From JADFQT01 sp965216025 (GTDB lineage Bacteria > Chloroflexota > Dehalococcoidia > Lucifugimonadales > UBA3495): a stretch of 64,000 nt of DNA. The stretch covers positions 1,149,298 through 1,213,297 of the forward strand of contig CBDCEX010000018.1 of assembly GCA_965216025.1 (NCBI GenBank), in the 5' to 3' direction. Position numbers and translations under genes: made by a program. The notes beneath the pieces are model-generated. The model was given only the letters and a program-made list of their open reading frames with translations. It made no database searches and was not told the origin of the DNA. Below are positions 16,411 through 25,865 of this stretch, piece by piece (the first letter of the stretch is position 1; the number at the start of each line of letters is the position of its first letter).

Positions 16411-17277
16411 CTAGCTGCCGGTGGCGGACAGGCCTTGAAAAAAATCTGCCGGCACGCCTTCGCCGGGCTGCACCGCAGGCCAGGCCCTGATGTAATATTC
16501 CCGCCCGAGTATGGCGGCGGCAACCGGGCGGGGAACCCGGTCGTAGGGCCAATCCGGCGCCATCTGGGTCTGGTGGCACTTGATGCAGGCTATCTTGGTG
16601 TCCAATTGGGGACTCACGTCCATTTCCAGGTGAATTTCCTCCACCGGGGTGCCCTCCGCCGCCCGTTCCGGAGCCAGCAATTCCACCTCCAAGCCGGCCT
16701 CCTGCAGCTGGAGAGCCCATTGCATTCTAAAACCAACGGGCCGGGCACTGTAGTAGAGGCGCTGTGGAGAGTGGGGTTCTAGGGTTCCCATGAGCTGATA
16801 CGGAAATTGAGACGCATCGCCCGCCCGGCGAAAGGCCTCCGTGGCGTGGCGAGAAACAGCAATGTGGTCCGGGTGCCCGTACAGTCCCCCGGGCTCGAAG
16901 GTTAGTACAACCTGGGGCCGGAAAATGCGGATCTGCTCCACCAGCCGCTCCACCACGGCTTCGTCCGGCACATTAATGTACGCTCCGGGGTGTTGGTTGG
17001 AGGGCGCGCCCGCCATGCCCGAATCCCGGTAGTCCAGCACCACGGGTTCGGCAATTCCCAGGGTTTTCGCGGACCTGGCCAGCTCGGCCCGCCGGACCTC
17101 TCCCAGGGATTCAGGAGAAGCCAGGCCCGGCTGGCGGATTTCTCCTTCCTCACCCAGAGTTGCGGTCACCAGCCGCACCGTGACTCCTCGAGCGGCGTGG
17201 GCGGCCAGGGCTCCACCAACCGGTATCGCCTCGTCATCCGGGTGGGCGAAGCAGGCTAACAGGCGCGGGCCGGGCAT
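16411..17277 (-). CDS. PIG-L family N-acetylglucosaminyl deacetylase
   Basis: PIG-L enzymes are zinc-dependent deacetylases that act on GlcNAc-linked substrates, including precursors of mycothiol and bacillithiol. The protein starts RLLACFAHPDDEAIPVGGAL, with the zinc/catalytic motif HPDD, followed by VTATLGEEGEI, and the second zinc site YGHPDHIAVSRHATEAF. The 288-residue length and the motif GxxxxxHPDHxAV match MshB/BshB-like members. Substrate choice cannot be read. It is upstream of, and co-directional with, the Yip1-like gene. Confidence 0.88.
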   Translation of the reverse strand: MPGPRLLACFAHPDDEAIPVGGALAAHAARGVTVRLVTATLGEEGEIRQPGLASPESLGEVRRAELARSAKTLGIAEPVVLDYRDSGMAGAPSNQHPGAYINVPDEAVVERLVEQIRIFRPQVVLTFEPGGLYGHPDHIAVSRHATEAFRRAGDASQFPYQLMGTLEPHSPQRLYYSARPVGFRMQWALQLQEAGLEVELLAPERAAEGTPVEEIHLEMDVSPQLDTKIACIKCHQTQMAPDWPYDRVPRPVAAAILGREYYIRAWPAVQPGEGVPADFFQGLSATGS

Positions 17278-17307
17278 GCGAACTCCTTTGCTGAGCCTCG
17301 TTACTAC

Positions 17308-17390
17308 GGCTAAACGCGGTCGGAAAAGCCACCATTGGGGGAAATCCCCCTATATCTCTCTTGGCAAAGGGGGGCTGAGGGGGATTTGGA
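17308..17390. repeat. Intergenic repeat of the CCCCCTATATCCCCC family, copy F
   Basis: The order is inverted relative to copies E and G: GGCTAAACGCGGTCGG first, then AAATCCCCCTATATCTCTC and GGCAAAGGGGGGCTGAGGGG. Confidence 0.75.
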
Positions 17391-17465
17391 TCTGCCAAGG
17401 TCGGTAACTTGTGCCGGGGTCTCAAAGTCACAGGTAGGGCCTGGGACTGGAGCCAGACATTATCG

Positions 17466-17828
17466 CTAGCTCTGGATTTCCAGGACCTCCAGGCACACTC
17501 CCTCGGGCCCTTCGAAGAAGCAAACCTTCCGGCCGGCGCCCACCGCCGTTTCTTCCAGGATGCGGGCTCCATTGGCCTTGAGTTTTTCCACAGTGCCCGG
17601 CATGTCATCGGTGTCGATGGCGATATGCTCAATGCCAAAGACCTGTTCGTGGCTCTGCCCATCAATCTTTCGGGTGACGTTCAACGGCAGTCCGTGCAGG
17701 TCTAGCCGGAAGCCCCGGCCGCCACCGACCTCCGAGACTATAGTGGCTCCCAAATTGTCCACATACCACTGGGCGGTCTTCTCCGGGTCGGGACTCTTCA
17801 AGTGGAGATGGTTCAGCTTGAACGCCAT
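17466..17828 (-). CDS. VOC (glyoxalase/bleomycin-resistance) family protein
   Basis: The 120-residue protein reads MAFKLNHLHLKSPDPEKTAQWYVDNLGATIV and later GIEHIAIDTDDMPGTVEKLKANGARIL and FFEGPEGVCLEVLEI. The pairing of H (HLHLKS), H (EHIAI) and E (CLEVLE) gives the metal-binding set of a vicinal-oxygen-chelate enzyme. Glyoxalase, epimerase or ring-cleaving roles are all possible. I take the ATG at 17828; the reading can be extended to 17870 but the added residues are not family-like. Confidence 0.82.
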   Translation of the reverse strand: MAFKLNHLHLKSPDPEKTAQWYVDNLGATIVSEVGGGRGFRLDLHGLPLNVTRKIDGQSHEQVFGIEHIAIDTDDMPGTVEKLKANGARILEETAVGAGRKVCFFEGPEGVCLEVLEIQS

Positions 17829-18342
17829 AATCAATACCTCACTGGTCCGAGCGAAATATACCCGAGACATTTACGGTTGTAGCCCAGACTTAGGGCGCAA
17901 GTATGCACCCTTTCAGTGGTAGGTACAAGATGGAAGGGATGGCCTTCAGGGCAATCGCGTCTAAAACTGCCTTTTCGAACTTCGGTACAGAAGGCTAGCG
18001 AATGGTAGATATTCCGATGCTTTCCCAGCTATTTTGACTATAACACGTAAAGATCGAAAGACTTCCGGGACTCGTCAGACCCCAAAGAGCCACTGTCCCA
18101 AACCTGGGGGCGATTAAGACGCGATTGCCCTGGGATGGCCTTGGAAATGTCAGGAAATCTGATATGAAAAGTATCAGAGTGGTCGGGGCAATTCCTACAG
18201 AATTAACGGCAGCATAGACGGAAGCGAACCGTCTGGGGATTGATCTGCTAATAAGTGTGTCCTAGCAAGTTTGGTGGGCCAAGTCCCGTACCGTTCATGG
18301 GCATCACAACGCGCTCGAATTTTTGTGAATTCCCTGGCTAGC
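17829..18342. other. 514-bp intergenic stretch
   Basis: No gene or RNA was recognised on either strand. The stretch contains two near-repeats of GGGATGGCCTT (17937 and 18131) beside GGCAATCGCGTC/GACGCGATTGCC arms, so 17935-18145 may be a decayed inverted-repeat element. Confidence 0.4.
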
Positions 18343-19263
18343 TCAGGGGCTGACCGCCGCCGTTGTGATGTTGGTTCCTTCTCCGCCATCTTTATCCGTC
18401 ACCGTCAGCGTGACGGTGTGGTCCCCGGCCGATGAGAAAGTGTGCTCTGCCGTCTGACCCGTTACGGCCAAAGTTCCATCACCGAAATCCCAGGAGTGAC
18501 TGTGTATCTCATTCGGTTGGGTTCCGGGATCTGAGGCGCTGCCGATGAACGTTAACGCCGTGCCCACTGTGCCAACGTAAGGCCCGCCCGATCAGGCGAT
18601 CGGCGCTACGTTGTCGACAGCCGCGCTGGTGATGCTCAAATCTGTGCCGCCGTCATCGTCGGTCACGGTCAAGGTCACGGTGTAGTCGCCATTGTCGGCG
18701 TAGACGTGGGTGACCATCTGCCCGCTCGCCCCGGACCCGTCGCCAAAGTCCCACGAGAAGGTGTGGGTGTCTGCAAGGCCGGGATCACTCACGGAGGCGC
18801 TGAAGGCCATGGTGCTTCCCTCGCTGCCGCTGTAAGGCCCGCCCGCACCCGCCGTTGGATCCACGTTGGCGACGGTGACCAGCGCAGTGTCTAACCTGAT
18901 GGTGCCGCCATCGTCGGTCACCGTCAAGGTCACTGTGAAGCTGCCATTGTCAGCGTAGATGTGGCTAGGACTCGGTCCAACTCCGGTCTCCCCATCCCCG
19001 AAATCCCAGTCGTAGACGACAATTATTCCGTCGGGATCAGAGGAGCCCGCGGAACTGAAGGCTATACTTGTGCCCTCATTCCCAGTGTATGGTCCATTCG
19101 CCTCCCCAACCGGCGCTTGGTTCACGCAGCTAGGGCAAACTGACACCGCTCCCACCGCAGCATTAGCCTGGATTAAGCCGAATCCGCTATCAGAGTCTGC
19201 TCCGATGCCGTTGGTGCCATTGGTGCCACTAGTGATGGCGTCCCCAGGCGTCACCGACCCTAG
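18343..19263 (-). pseudogene. C-terminal PKD-repeat part of an interrupted subtilase gene
   Basis: Read on the minus strand from the CTAG at 19260-19263, the frame gives GSVTPGDAITSGTNG and DSGFGLIQANAAVGAV, the usual end of a subtilase domain. It then gives three PKD domains, each with GxPYxGxEG, SWDFGDG and HVYADNGxYTVTLTVTDDDGG. The frame is stopped by TGA at 18592-18594, between VAPIA and SGGPYVG, and continues beyond it as a fourth PKD domain ending at 18343. PKD domains are beta-sandwich adhesion or spacer modules in secreted proteins. The 5' part of the gene is at 22617-24014; see the elements between them. Confidence 0.8.
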
Positions 19264-21160
19264 AACTCCGGCCGAAAAGTGCCTTGATCCCAGGCAGCCC
19301 GATATAATTGGCAGTAGAATTAAACCGGAGAATTAAAGGGGTGGGGGAGGTTGAGGATGCTGGGAGTAAGGCCGGCACAGCGAGGACTCCTGGAAGCGGA
19401 CCATCTCTACTTGGACTATGTGGGCCGCGGCTCCTTCTACGGCTTCCTGGCCTCCCTGCGGGGTCAGCTATTTCGAGACGAAGACTTCGCCGAACTGTAT
19501 TGCCCGGACAATGGCCGGGATAGCGTGCCGCCCAGTCTGGTGGCCACCGCGCTGTTGTTGCAAGCCTACGACAAAGTTAGCGACCTGGAAGCCAAGCAGA
19601 GGGCGGACTTCGATATCCGGTGGAAGGTGGCGTTGGGGATTGAGGTGGAGGACCGTCCCTTTGCCAAGAGCACTCTGCAACTGTTTCGAGCCCAGCTGAT
19701 CCTCCACGACCGGGTGCGGGCCGTCTTTCAGCGCAGCCTCCAATTCGCCCGGCAGACCGGCTGCCTGAAAGGACGGCGGATGAAGGTGGCGGTGGACACC
19801 ACCTACATTCTGGGTCGGGGAGCGGTCAAGGACACCTACAACCTGCTGGCCGACGGCATCGTCCAGGTGGTCCGGGCACTGGCCCAACTGGATGGGACCC
19901 GGGCCGAGGAGTGGGCCTTGAGACACGGCCTGGAGCTTTACTTTGGCTCCAGTGTGAAGGGAGAGGCGGGGATTGACTGGGACAACAAGAAGGAGCGGCA
20001 AGCCTTACTGCAGAAGATAGTAGCCGATGCTGACCTGGTATTGGAACTGGCCCGTCAGGCCCAAGGTAGATTTCCCGCAGATAGTCCTGAGCGCCAGGCT
20101 ATTGGAGAAGCAGCGGAACTCTTGGGGCAACTCCTCTTGCAAGATGTGGAACGGCAGGAGGATGGTCCGGCCCGGAAGGATGGCGTAAGCCGGGACCGGG
20201 TCCCTTCGGCGCACGACCCGGAGATGCGCCATGGGCGCAAAAGCAGCAGCAAACGCTTCGACGGACATAAGGCTGCCGTGGTGGTGGATACCGATTCCCA
20301 ACTGGTGACCGCGGTAGATATCCTGCCCGGCAATGCCGGTGACAACACCGGAGTCCTGGAACTGGTGGAGCAGAGTGAAGAGAACACGGGCATAGCTGTG
20401 GAGGAGACCATTGGGGATGCGGCCTATGGGGATGGCGGGACGCGGCAGGCCTTTGCCGATGCCGGTCGGACGCTAATAGCCAAGGTGCCGGGTCGTCCCA
20501 GAAAAGACCACTTCCCCAAAGAGGACTTCCAGATCGACCTGGCGGCCGGCACCGTCACCTGCCCAGCCGGTAATGTTACCCACACCTTGCGGACCTTCGG
20601 CACCCGGACCAACCGGTTGGGTCAGACCTATCCGGTCCAGAGTTTTCAATTCGACCCGGCGGTCTGTGGCGTATGCCCCCTGCGGTCCCAGTGCGTGGCA
20701 GCTGGAGAGGGCAAAGGCCGTACGGTGACTCTCCATCCCCAAGAGGCGCTCCTGCAACAAGCCCGGGCCTTCCAGAAAAGTGAGAGCTTCGCCGAATACC
20801 ACAGCCGGCGGCAGGTGGTCGAGCATCGCCTGGCTCGGCTGGTTCAACTGGGGGTCCGCCAATCTCGCTACTTTGGTCGGGCCAAGACCCTCTTTCAGCT
20901 ACTCCTGGCAGCCACGGTGGCCAACCTGACCCTGGTGGCTACCAGGATGGGGATGATGTCCCAGGCTTCAGGCTCCTCCCCCAATAAACCAGCAATAAAC
21001 CAGAGAATAGACCGGACCGGCTCGCCGCCGGGTCGCCCATCGTTACTGCCCAATTCATATTGGCCGCGGCCAGATGGGTCGCCCTTAGTCTCAGACTTGG
21101 CCCAGTCCACTGGTTATCCTCCACCTCATCTCGTCACAGCAGGGCTTTTCAGCCGGGCTT
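19264..21160 (+). mobile_element. IS1182-like insertion sequence with CTAG target duplication
   Basis: The left end AACTCCGGCCGAAAAG (19264) and the right end, read inward, AAGCCCGGCTGAAAAG (21160) are imperfect inverted repeats. CTAG is present directly outside both (19260-19263 and 21161-21164). The element is 1897 bp and encodes one transposase. Removing it together with the adjacent IS701 copy and one CTAG restores the subtilase frame exactly, which fixes the borders. Confidence 0.85.
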
Positions 21161-21261
21161 CTAGTACTACAACGACGGGTTTAAGGTGGCGGCTCCATCC
21201 TGCTTTCGCGGCGGGTGGAGCGGCGTCTCTCGTGGGAACGGCGAGCCCGTTCGTTGCGTAG
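19357..21261 (+). CDS. IS1182-like DDE transposase, 3' end running into the next IS
   Basis: The protein has an N-terminal DUF772-type region (DYVGRGSFYGFLASLRGQLF, PPSLVATALLLQAYD), the first acidic residue in KVAVDTTYILGRGAV, the second in GDAAYGDGGTRQAFADAG, and the C-terminal Glu in YHSRRQVVEHRLARLVQLGVRQ. This spacing is the IS1182-type DDE core. The start is ATG 19357, six bases after GGGGGAGG; TTG 19351 is the alternative. The reading crosses the end of its own element at 21160 and ends in the IS701 copy at 21261, so the last 33 residues are foreign. In the remnant at 44627-44937 the TAG of the CTAG flank itself is the stop; here the frame misses it. Confidence 0.88.
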   Translation: MLGVRPAQRGLLEADHLYLDYVGRGSFYGFLASLRGQLFRDEDFAELYCPDNGRDSVPPSLVATALLLQAYDKVSDLEAKQRADFDIRWKVALGIEVEDRPFAKSTLQLFRAQLILHDRVRAVFQRSLQFARQTGCLKGRRMKVAVDTTYILGRGAVKDTYNLLADGIVQVVRALAQLDGTRAEEWALRHGLELYFGSSVKGEAGIDWDNKKERQALLQKIVADADLVLELARQAQGRFPADSPERQAIGEAAELLGQLLLQDVERQEDGPARKDGVSRDRVPSAHDPEMRHGRKSSSKRFDGHKAAVVVDTDSQLVTAVDILPGNAGDNTGVLELVEQSEENTGIAVEETIGDAAYGDGGTRQAFADAGRTLIAKVPGRPRKDHFPKEDFQIDLAAGTVTCPAGNVTHTLRTFGTRTNRLGQTYPVQSFQFDPAVCGVCPLRSQCVAAGEGKGRTVTLHPQEALLQQARAFQKSESFAEYHSRRQVVEHRLARLVQLGVRQSRYFGRAKTLFQLLLAATVANLTLVATRMGMMSQASGSSPNKPAINQRIDRTGSPPGRPSLLPNSYWPRPDGSPLVSDLAQSTGYPPPHLVTAGLFSRASSTTTTGLRWRLHPAFAAGGAASLVGTASPFVA

Positions 21262-22616
21262 CTGCGTATCCTCCAGCCACAACAGCAATTGATCGGGCCC
21301 GAACTGCTCCCGGGGCAGCATCTCCCGCACCACCCGGTACACCTGTGGCCTCGTGATCCGGGGCATCTTTTTCCCCCCAATCCTGCTGCAGGCTCAGCAG
21401 GAACGCTCCACCCAGCAGGCACATGGCTATGTGGTGATGCCACCCTGCCCAGCTGCGGGTCTCGTATTCGTCCAGCCCCACGTCACCCTTCTCAGTCTCG
21501 AACTCCGTTTCAATGCGCCACCTGGACCCACCCACGTAGGCCAGAGTCTCCAAGGTTGTGCCCTCGGGAGCGTTGGACAGGTAGTAGCGGGGCTCGCTGC
21601 CGTCCAGGTTCCGGCGCCAGACGGCCCACAGTTCCTCGCCGGGCTTGCGCCTCCTGGTGGCCCGCACCCGCTGGGCACTGAACCGGTAGGTGCGCGGCCC
21701 CTGGCTTCCCTGGGCCACCGTTATCTCCCGCCAAGCCTCATCCGGCAGTTCATCACCGCGCTGCTCCATGGTCCGCCGCTGCCCAGGCCGCAGCTTGGGT
21801 TTGCGGGGGCGGCCGAACCCCGGATATTCCGGACTGGTCCAAGCCGGGTCCAAGGGCCAGACCGTAGTGCCGCCCGGAACGTCCAGCACGTAGCGCATCC
21901 CCAGGGCCGCCAGTCCCTCCCGGAAGGTCGGCGACATCCCGAAGGCGTCGTCTCCGGCAACCCACTCGGCCCTGAGGTAGCCCAACTCCAGGACCCGCTC
22001 CAGCATCTCCAGGGCCAACTCCGTCTTTGACCGGTAGTTCCGCCGGTCCTCCGGCACACCCGCCGCAGCACACCGGTCCTGGTCGGAGGTCCAACTCTTG
22101 GGCAGATACAGCCGCTTGTCCACCAACGCCCGGCCCAGCGGGCTGACGTAGGCCAGGAACATCCCACCCTGGCAGTTGGCCACCTTGCCCAGCCTGCCGC
22201 AGTACTGCCGGGCCACTCCCGCCGATTTCCTGCCCTGCTTGGGGAAGTCGCTGCCATCGAACACCCACTTCGCCTCCGGGTGTCCCAGCCTGGGGGCCAA
22301 GTATTCCTGCAACCGCCCTATGACTGTCTCATCGGACCACCGGGCCTCGGTGAGAAAGCGCTGCATCGCCCGGGCCGAGATGCCCACCGATTCCGAGAGA
22401 TTCTCGGCGTTGCGCCGCTCCTGGTCCTGCACCAGCAGCGCCTGAAGGTAATTCCCGCTGTGATCCCGCCACTGCTTGCGGCCGAAGGAGGCCGCAAAGA
22501 AGGCGTGGAATTCCTGAAGGCTGTCGTAGACCCGCTCGAAGCTCGCCGCATCCATCACTCAAACCACCCAACATCATCTGTCCAGCCATCCTACCAGACA
22601 ACTCGTCGTTGTAGTA
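21165..22616 (-). mobile_element. IS701-family insertion sequence, copy 1
   Basis: A 1452-bp element with inverted ends TACTACAACGACGGGTTT (21165, plus strand) and TACTACAACGACGAGTTG (22616, read inward). CTAG lies outside each end (21161-21164, 22617-22620), which fits the 4-bp YTAR duplications of the IS701 family. It sits directly against the IS1182-like element, sharing the middle CTAG. Confidence 0.92.
21167..22558 (-). CDS. IS701-family transposase, copy 1
   Basis: A 463-residue DDE transposase: N-terminal segment FAASFGRKQWRDHSGNYLQALL, first Asp in WVFDGSDFPKQGRKSAGVARQYCG, second in RAEWVAGDDAFGMSPTFREGL, and the Glu in GGSRWRIETEFETEKGDVGLDEYETRSW. The H-x-x-x-C segment (WHHHIAMCLLGGAFLL) follows. 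It differs from copy 2 at one place near residue 127 (AKWVF here, AVWVF in copy 2). The two copies are otherwise practically identical, so duplication or insertion was recent. Confidence 0.92.
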   Translation of the reverse strand: MMDAASFERVYDSLQEFHAFFAASFGRKQWRDHSGNYLQALLVQDQERRNAENLSESVGISARAMQRFLTEARWSDETVIGRLQEYLAPRLGHPEAKWVFDGSDFPKQGRKSAGVARQYCGRLGKVANCQGGMFLAYVSPLGRALVDKRLYLPKSWTSDQDRCAAAGVPEDRRNYRSKTELALEMLERVLELGYLRAEWVAGDDAFGMSPTFREGLAALGMRYVLDVPGGTTVWPLDPAWTSPEYPGFGRPRKPKLRPGQRRTMEQRGDELPDEAWREITVAQGSQGPRTYRFSAQRVRATRRRKPGEELWAVWRRNLDGSEPRYYLSNAPEGTTLETLAYVGGSRWRIETEFETEKGDVGLDEYETRSWAGWHHHIAMCLLGGAFLLSLQQDWGEKDAPDHEATGVPGGAGDAAPGAVRARSIAVVAGGYAATQRTGSPFPRETPLHPPRKQDGAATLNPSL

Positions 22617-24018
22617 CTAGGCCGGCGCTCCCGTCGTTCCGGTCGGTGATGTCGATGGCGGTACTTTCCAGGACCGCATAGATGTTGGAGGGAAGGAGGG
22701 TCGGCTGGGCTTGGAGCATCAAGGCCGCCACCGCCGCGGCATGGGGGGCTGCCGCCGATGTGCCGAAGAAGTTCGGGAAGCCGTTGGGCTCTAGATCCAC
22801 CCCAAAGAACGTGGTGTCGGTGCCGTCGGGCGCGACGATCCCGGGCTTTTGCCGCAACTCAGGTGTAACTTTAGTACTGCCGTCTGGATTCAAGAGAATG
22901 GGCGTGGGGCCACCCGAAGAGAAAAACTCCAGGAGTGGCGGGCTAACGCCGAACTGGGGCGTGGCACCGTAAAAGGCCGCACCAACCGCCTCGGCCCCGG
23001 CGGCGTTGGCATGCCCATAGACTGTGCCGCTGGCGGTATCGAACTCTTGAATGGTGGAGCTTCCGCCGAACCTAACCACCTTCAAGGCCGATGGGTTCGG
23101 GCCGGCCTCGATAGCGCTGTTTGCCCAGTTCACAATCATGATGTTGAATGTTGCCGGGCCATTCCTATTGTTAGTGAAGGCGAAGACCTCTACAGGCTCT
23201 CCGGTACCTCCCTCGCTGATTCTGTTGTTTCCCCCGCCGACAGCCAAAGCATTTTTTTGCTGCTTGTCCACAATAAAAATGTCCAGATCGGTTTCAGCGC
23301 CAGGAAGGCCACTCACCGAGTAGAAGGGCTGGGCCCACTGCATAACGAAGATCGCCTGTGTCCCTTTGGGGATAATGATTTCCTGGAAAATGCCCACCCC
23401 AGGGCCTGGGTCGAAATCGTGGGCCTCACTAAAGGGATCATTTTGTAAGGGAAATTCACCGCTGGGGTTGAATCCGTACGGGCTCAGGCTTTCGTAAGCG
23501 TCCCGGCCATTGTTACCGGCCGCGGAGAAGTAGCTGGTACCACCCTCCACCACATTGTCGACCGCCTGGGCAATGATTCCATCCTGGAACATGGGCTCCG
23601 CGAAGTAGAAGACATCGTCCACGATGACGTCGGCTGCTACGCCCGCAACCGGTGTGCAGCCAAGTGAGGAGCCCGGGGGACACCCGGCCAGCTCTTCAAT
23701 GCCTTGGGCGAAGTCGGCCTGGCCGTTGAACGCCGTGTGGAATGCCTGGCTGGCGCCGGGGGCTACGTCGTGGATTAGCTGCATCATGCCGCGGCCTTCA
23801 TCGGTACAGGGGATGAAGATGATGAACAAACCACAATCCCCTGAATCGTCCAGGACGGTAATCGTCGCTGGCAGGTCACCACTGTCCACATTCGCCGCCG
23901 CGCCGCCCAGTTGATTGTAGCTGTCGGATAGCACGCCCACGGTGACTCCGGAGCCGATTATGCCGTTGCTGCGGGCATCGTCGCCGAGCATGGCAGCATC
24001 CCACTGGCTCGTCACTAG
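22617..24018 (-). pseudogene. Subtilisin-like serine protease domain of the interrupted gene (5' end lost)
   Basis: The minus-strand frame begins in the IS701 end at 24018 and reads TSQWDAAMLGDDARSNG, then GVTVGVLSDSYNQLGG, where the family Asp is in GVLSDS. It continues with GNNGRDAYESLSPYGFNP, and the catalytic-Ser motif GTSAAAPHAAAVAALML before STAIDITDRNDGSAG. The His region is EGRGMMQLIHDVAPGA. The segment stops at CTAG 22617-22620, which is the target site of the IS1182/IS701 pair; the frame resumes at 19263. The signal peptide and any propeptide are absent: sequence upstream of 24018 is IS701 copy 2 and then unrelated DNA. It was a secreted subtilase with C-terminal PKD repeats. Confidence 0.85.
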
Positions 24019-25470
24019 TACTACAACGACGGGTTTAAGGTGGCGGCTCCATCCTGCTTTCGCGGCGGGTGGAGCGGCGTCTCTCGTGGGAACGGCGAGC
24101 CCGTTCGTTGCGTAGCTGCGTATCCTCCAGCCACAACAGCAATTGATCGGGCCCGAACTGCTCCCGGGGCAGCATCTCCCGCACCACCCGGTACACCTGT
24201 GGCCTCGTGATCCGGGGCATCTTTTTCCCCCCAATCCTGCTGCAGGCTCAGCAGGAACGCCCCACCCAGCAGGCACATGGCTATGTGGTGATGCCACCCT
24301 GCCCAGCTGCGGGTCTCGTATTCGTCCAGCCCCACGTCACCCTTCTCAGTCTCGAACTCCGTTTCAATGCGCCACCTGGACCCACCCACGTAGGCCAGAG
24401 TCTCCAAGGTTGTGCCCTCGGGAGCGTTGGACAGGTAGTAGCGGGGCTCGCTGCCGTCCAGGTTCCGGCGCCAGACGGCCCACAGTTCCTCGCCGGGCTT
24501 GCGCCTCCTGGTGGCCCGCACCCGCTGGGCACTGAACCGGTAGGTGCGCGGCCCCTGGCTTCCCTGGGCCACCGTTATCTCCCGCCAAGCCTCATCCGGC
24601 AGTTCATCACCGCGCTGCTCCATGGTCCGCCGCTGCCCAGGCCGCAGCTTGGGTTTGCGGGGGCGGCCGAACCCCGGATATTCCGGACTGGTCCAAGCCG
24701 GGTCCAAGGGCCAGACCGTAGTGCCGCCCGGAACGTCCAGCACGTAGCGCATCCCCAGGGCCGCCAGTCCCTCCCGGAAGGTCGGCGACATCCCGAAGGC
24801 GTCGTCTCCGGCAACCCACTCGGCCCTGAGGTAGCCCAACTCCAGGACCCGCTCCAGCATCTCCAGGGCCAACTCCGTCTTTGACCGGTAGTTCCGCCGG
24901 TCCTCCGGCACACCCGCCGCAGCACACCGGTCCTGGTCGGAGGTCCAACTCTTGGGCAGATACAGCCGCTTGTCCACCAACGCCCGGCCCAGCGGGCTGA
25001 CGTAGGCCAGGAACATCCCACCCTGGCAGTTGGCCACCTTGCCCAGCCTGCCGCAGTACTGCCGGGCCACTCCCGCCGATTTCCTGCCCTGCTTGGGGAA
25101 GTCGCTGCCATCGAACACCCACACCGCCTCCGGGTGTCCCAGCCTGGGGGCCAAGTATTCCTGCAACCGCCCTATGACTGTCTCATCGGACCACCGGGCC
25201 TCGGTGAGAAAGCGCTGCATCGCCCGGGCCGAGATGCCCACCGATTCCGAGAGATTCTCGGCGTTGCGCCGCTCCTGGTCCTGCACCAGCAGCGCCTGAA
25301 GGTAATTCCCGCTGTGATCCCGCCACTGCTTGCGGCCGAAGGAGGCCGCAAAGAAGGCGTGGAATTCCTGAAGGCTGTCGTAGACCCGCTCGAAGCTCGC
25401 CGCATCCATCACTCAAACCACCCAACATCATCTGTCCAGCCATCCTACCAGACAACTCGTCGTTGTAGTA
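24019..25470 (-). mobile_element. IS701-family insertion sequence, copy 2
   Basis: Identical in length (1452 bp) and orientation to copy 1, with the same ends TACTACAACGACGGGTTT and TACTACAACGACGAGTTG and CTAG on both sides (24015-24018 and 25471-25474). Its left flank is subtilase coding sequence and its right flank is a truncated HEPN-like gene, so it marks a rearrangement or deletion junction rather than a simple insertion. Confidence 0.92.
24021..25412 (-). CDS. IS701-family transposase, copy 2
   Basis: A 463-residue DDE transposase with the same three catalytic blocks as copy 1 (FDGSDFPKQG, WVAGDDAFG, WRIETEFETEKGD). The ATG at 25412 begins MMDAASFERVYDSLQEF. The gene is intact and could be active in trans for both copies. 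Confidence 0.92.
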   Translation of the reverse strand: MMDAASFERVYDSLQEFHAFFAASFGRKQWRDHSGNYLQALLVQDQERRNAENLSESVGISARAMQRFLTEARWSDETVIGRLQEYLAPRLGHPEAVWVFDGSDFPKQGRKSAGVARQYCGRLGKVANCQGGMFLAYVSPLGRALVDKRLYLPKSWTSDQDRCAAAGVPEDRRNYRSKTELALEMLERVLELGYLRAEWVAGDDAFGMSPTFREGLAALGMRYVLDVPGGTTVWPLDPAWTSPEYPGFGRPRKPKLRPGQRRTMEQRGDELPDEAWREITVAQGSQGPRTYRFSAQRVRATRRRKPGEELWAVWRRNLDGSEPRYYLSNAPEGTTLETLAYVGGSRWRIETEFETEKGDVGLDEYETRSWAGWHHHIAMCLLGGAFLLSLQQDWGEKDAPDHEATGVPGGAGDAAPGAVRARSIAVVAGGYAATQRTGSPFPRETPLHPPRKQDGAATLNPSL

Positions 25471-25474
25471 CTAG

Positions 25475-25809
25475 TAGCATTAGCAGCGGAATTGGCCCTC
25501 AAATATGCTTGGGAGACCGAGAATCAAGGCATGGTGGCAATCAATACCCATGACCTACTGGCCTTGTTTGAAAGCCTTTCGGACAACCTTAAAGAGAAGA
25601 CCAGGATCGAATACCAGAATCGCGTTACGAGGCCGCTGGGAAAAGAGTGGGAGACCGTCGATCAGGTTTTCAAGATTTGCCGTAAAGCCTTTGAACACTG
25701 GCGGTACATCATCGAGGAAGGTAGCTATCCAAACTATATCATGCGGGCAACATACCTGAGCGAAGCGACCCTGAGCGTAATTGATGTCGTCGAGTTACGT
25801 GAAGATTAG
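25475..25809 (+). pseudogene. 5'-truncated HEPN-like protein
   Basis: The frame is open from the IS701 border and reads VALAAELALKYAWETENQGM, then THDLLALFESLSDN, and ends KICRKAFEHWRYIIEEG ... SVIDVVELRED at 25809. An alpha-helical AELALK start followed by a THDLLxLFxxLP-like block is typical of bacterial HEPN-domain proteins of the toxin or nucleotidyltransferase-partner type. The N-terminal part of that domain is missing at the IS701 junction; the first usable start (TTG 25492) is probably fortuitous. No RxxxxH motif remains. I judge it a remnant; the family call is tentative. Confidence 0.5.
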
Positions 25810-25865
25810 GCATCCCACCTACGCATTACAACAATTAGCTCTTATTCAATCTGAAGGAATGCACA

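Noticed and set aside
17935..18145. Inverted GGCAATCGCG/CGCGATTGCC arms as a mobile element
   Set aside because: Arms are imperfect, no target duplication or second copy is seen in the window.
21289..22681. Several open frames on the plus strand over the IS701 copies
   Set aside because: They are GC-rich antisense shadows of the transposase and appear identically in both copies.
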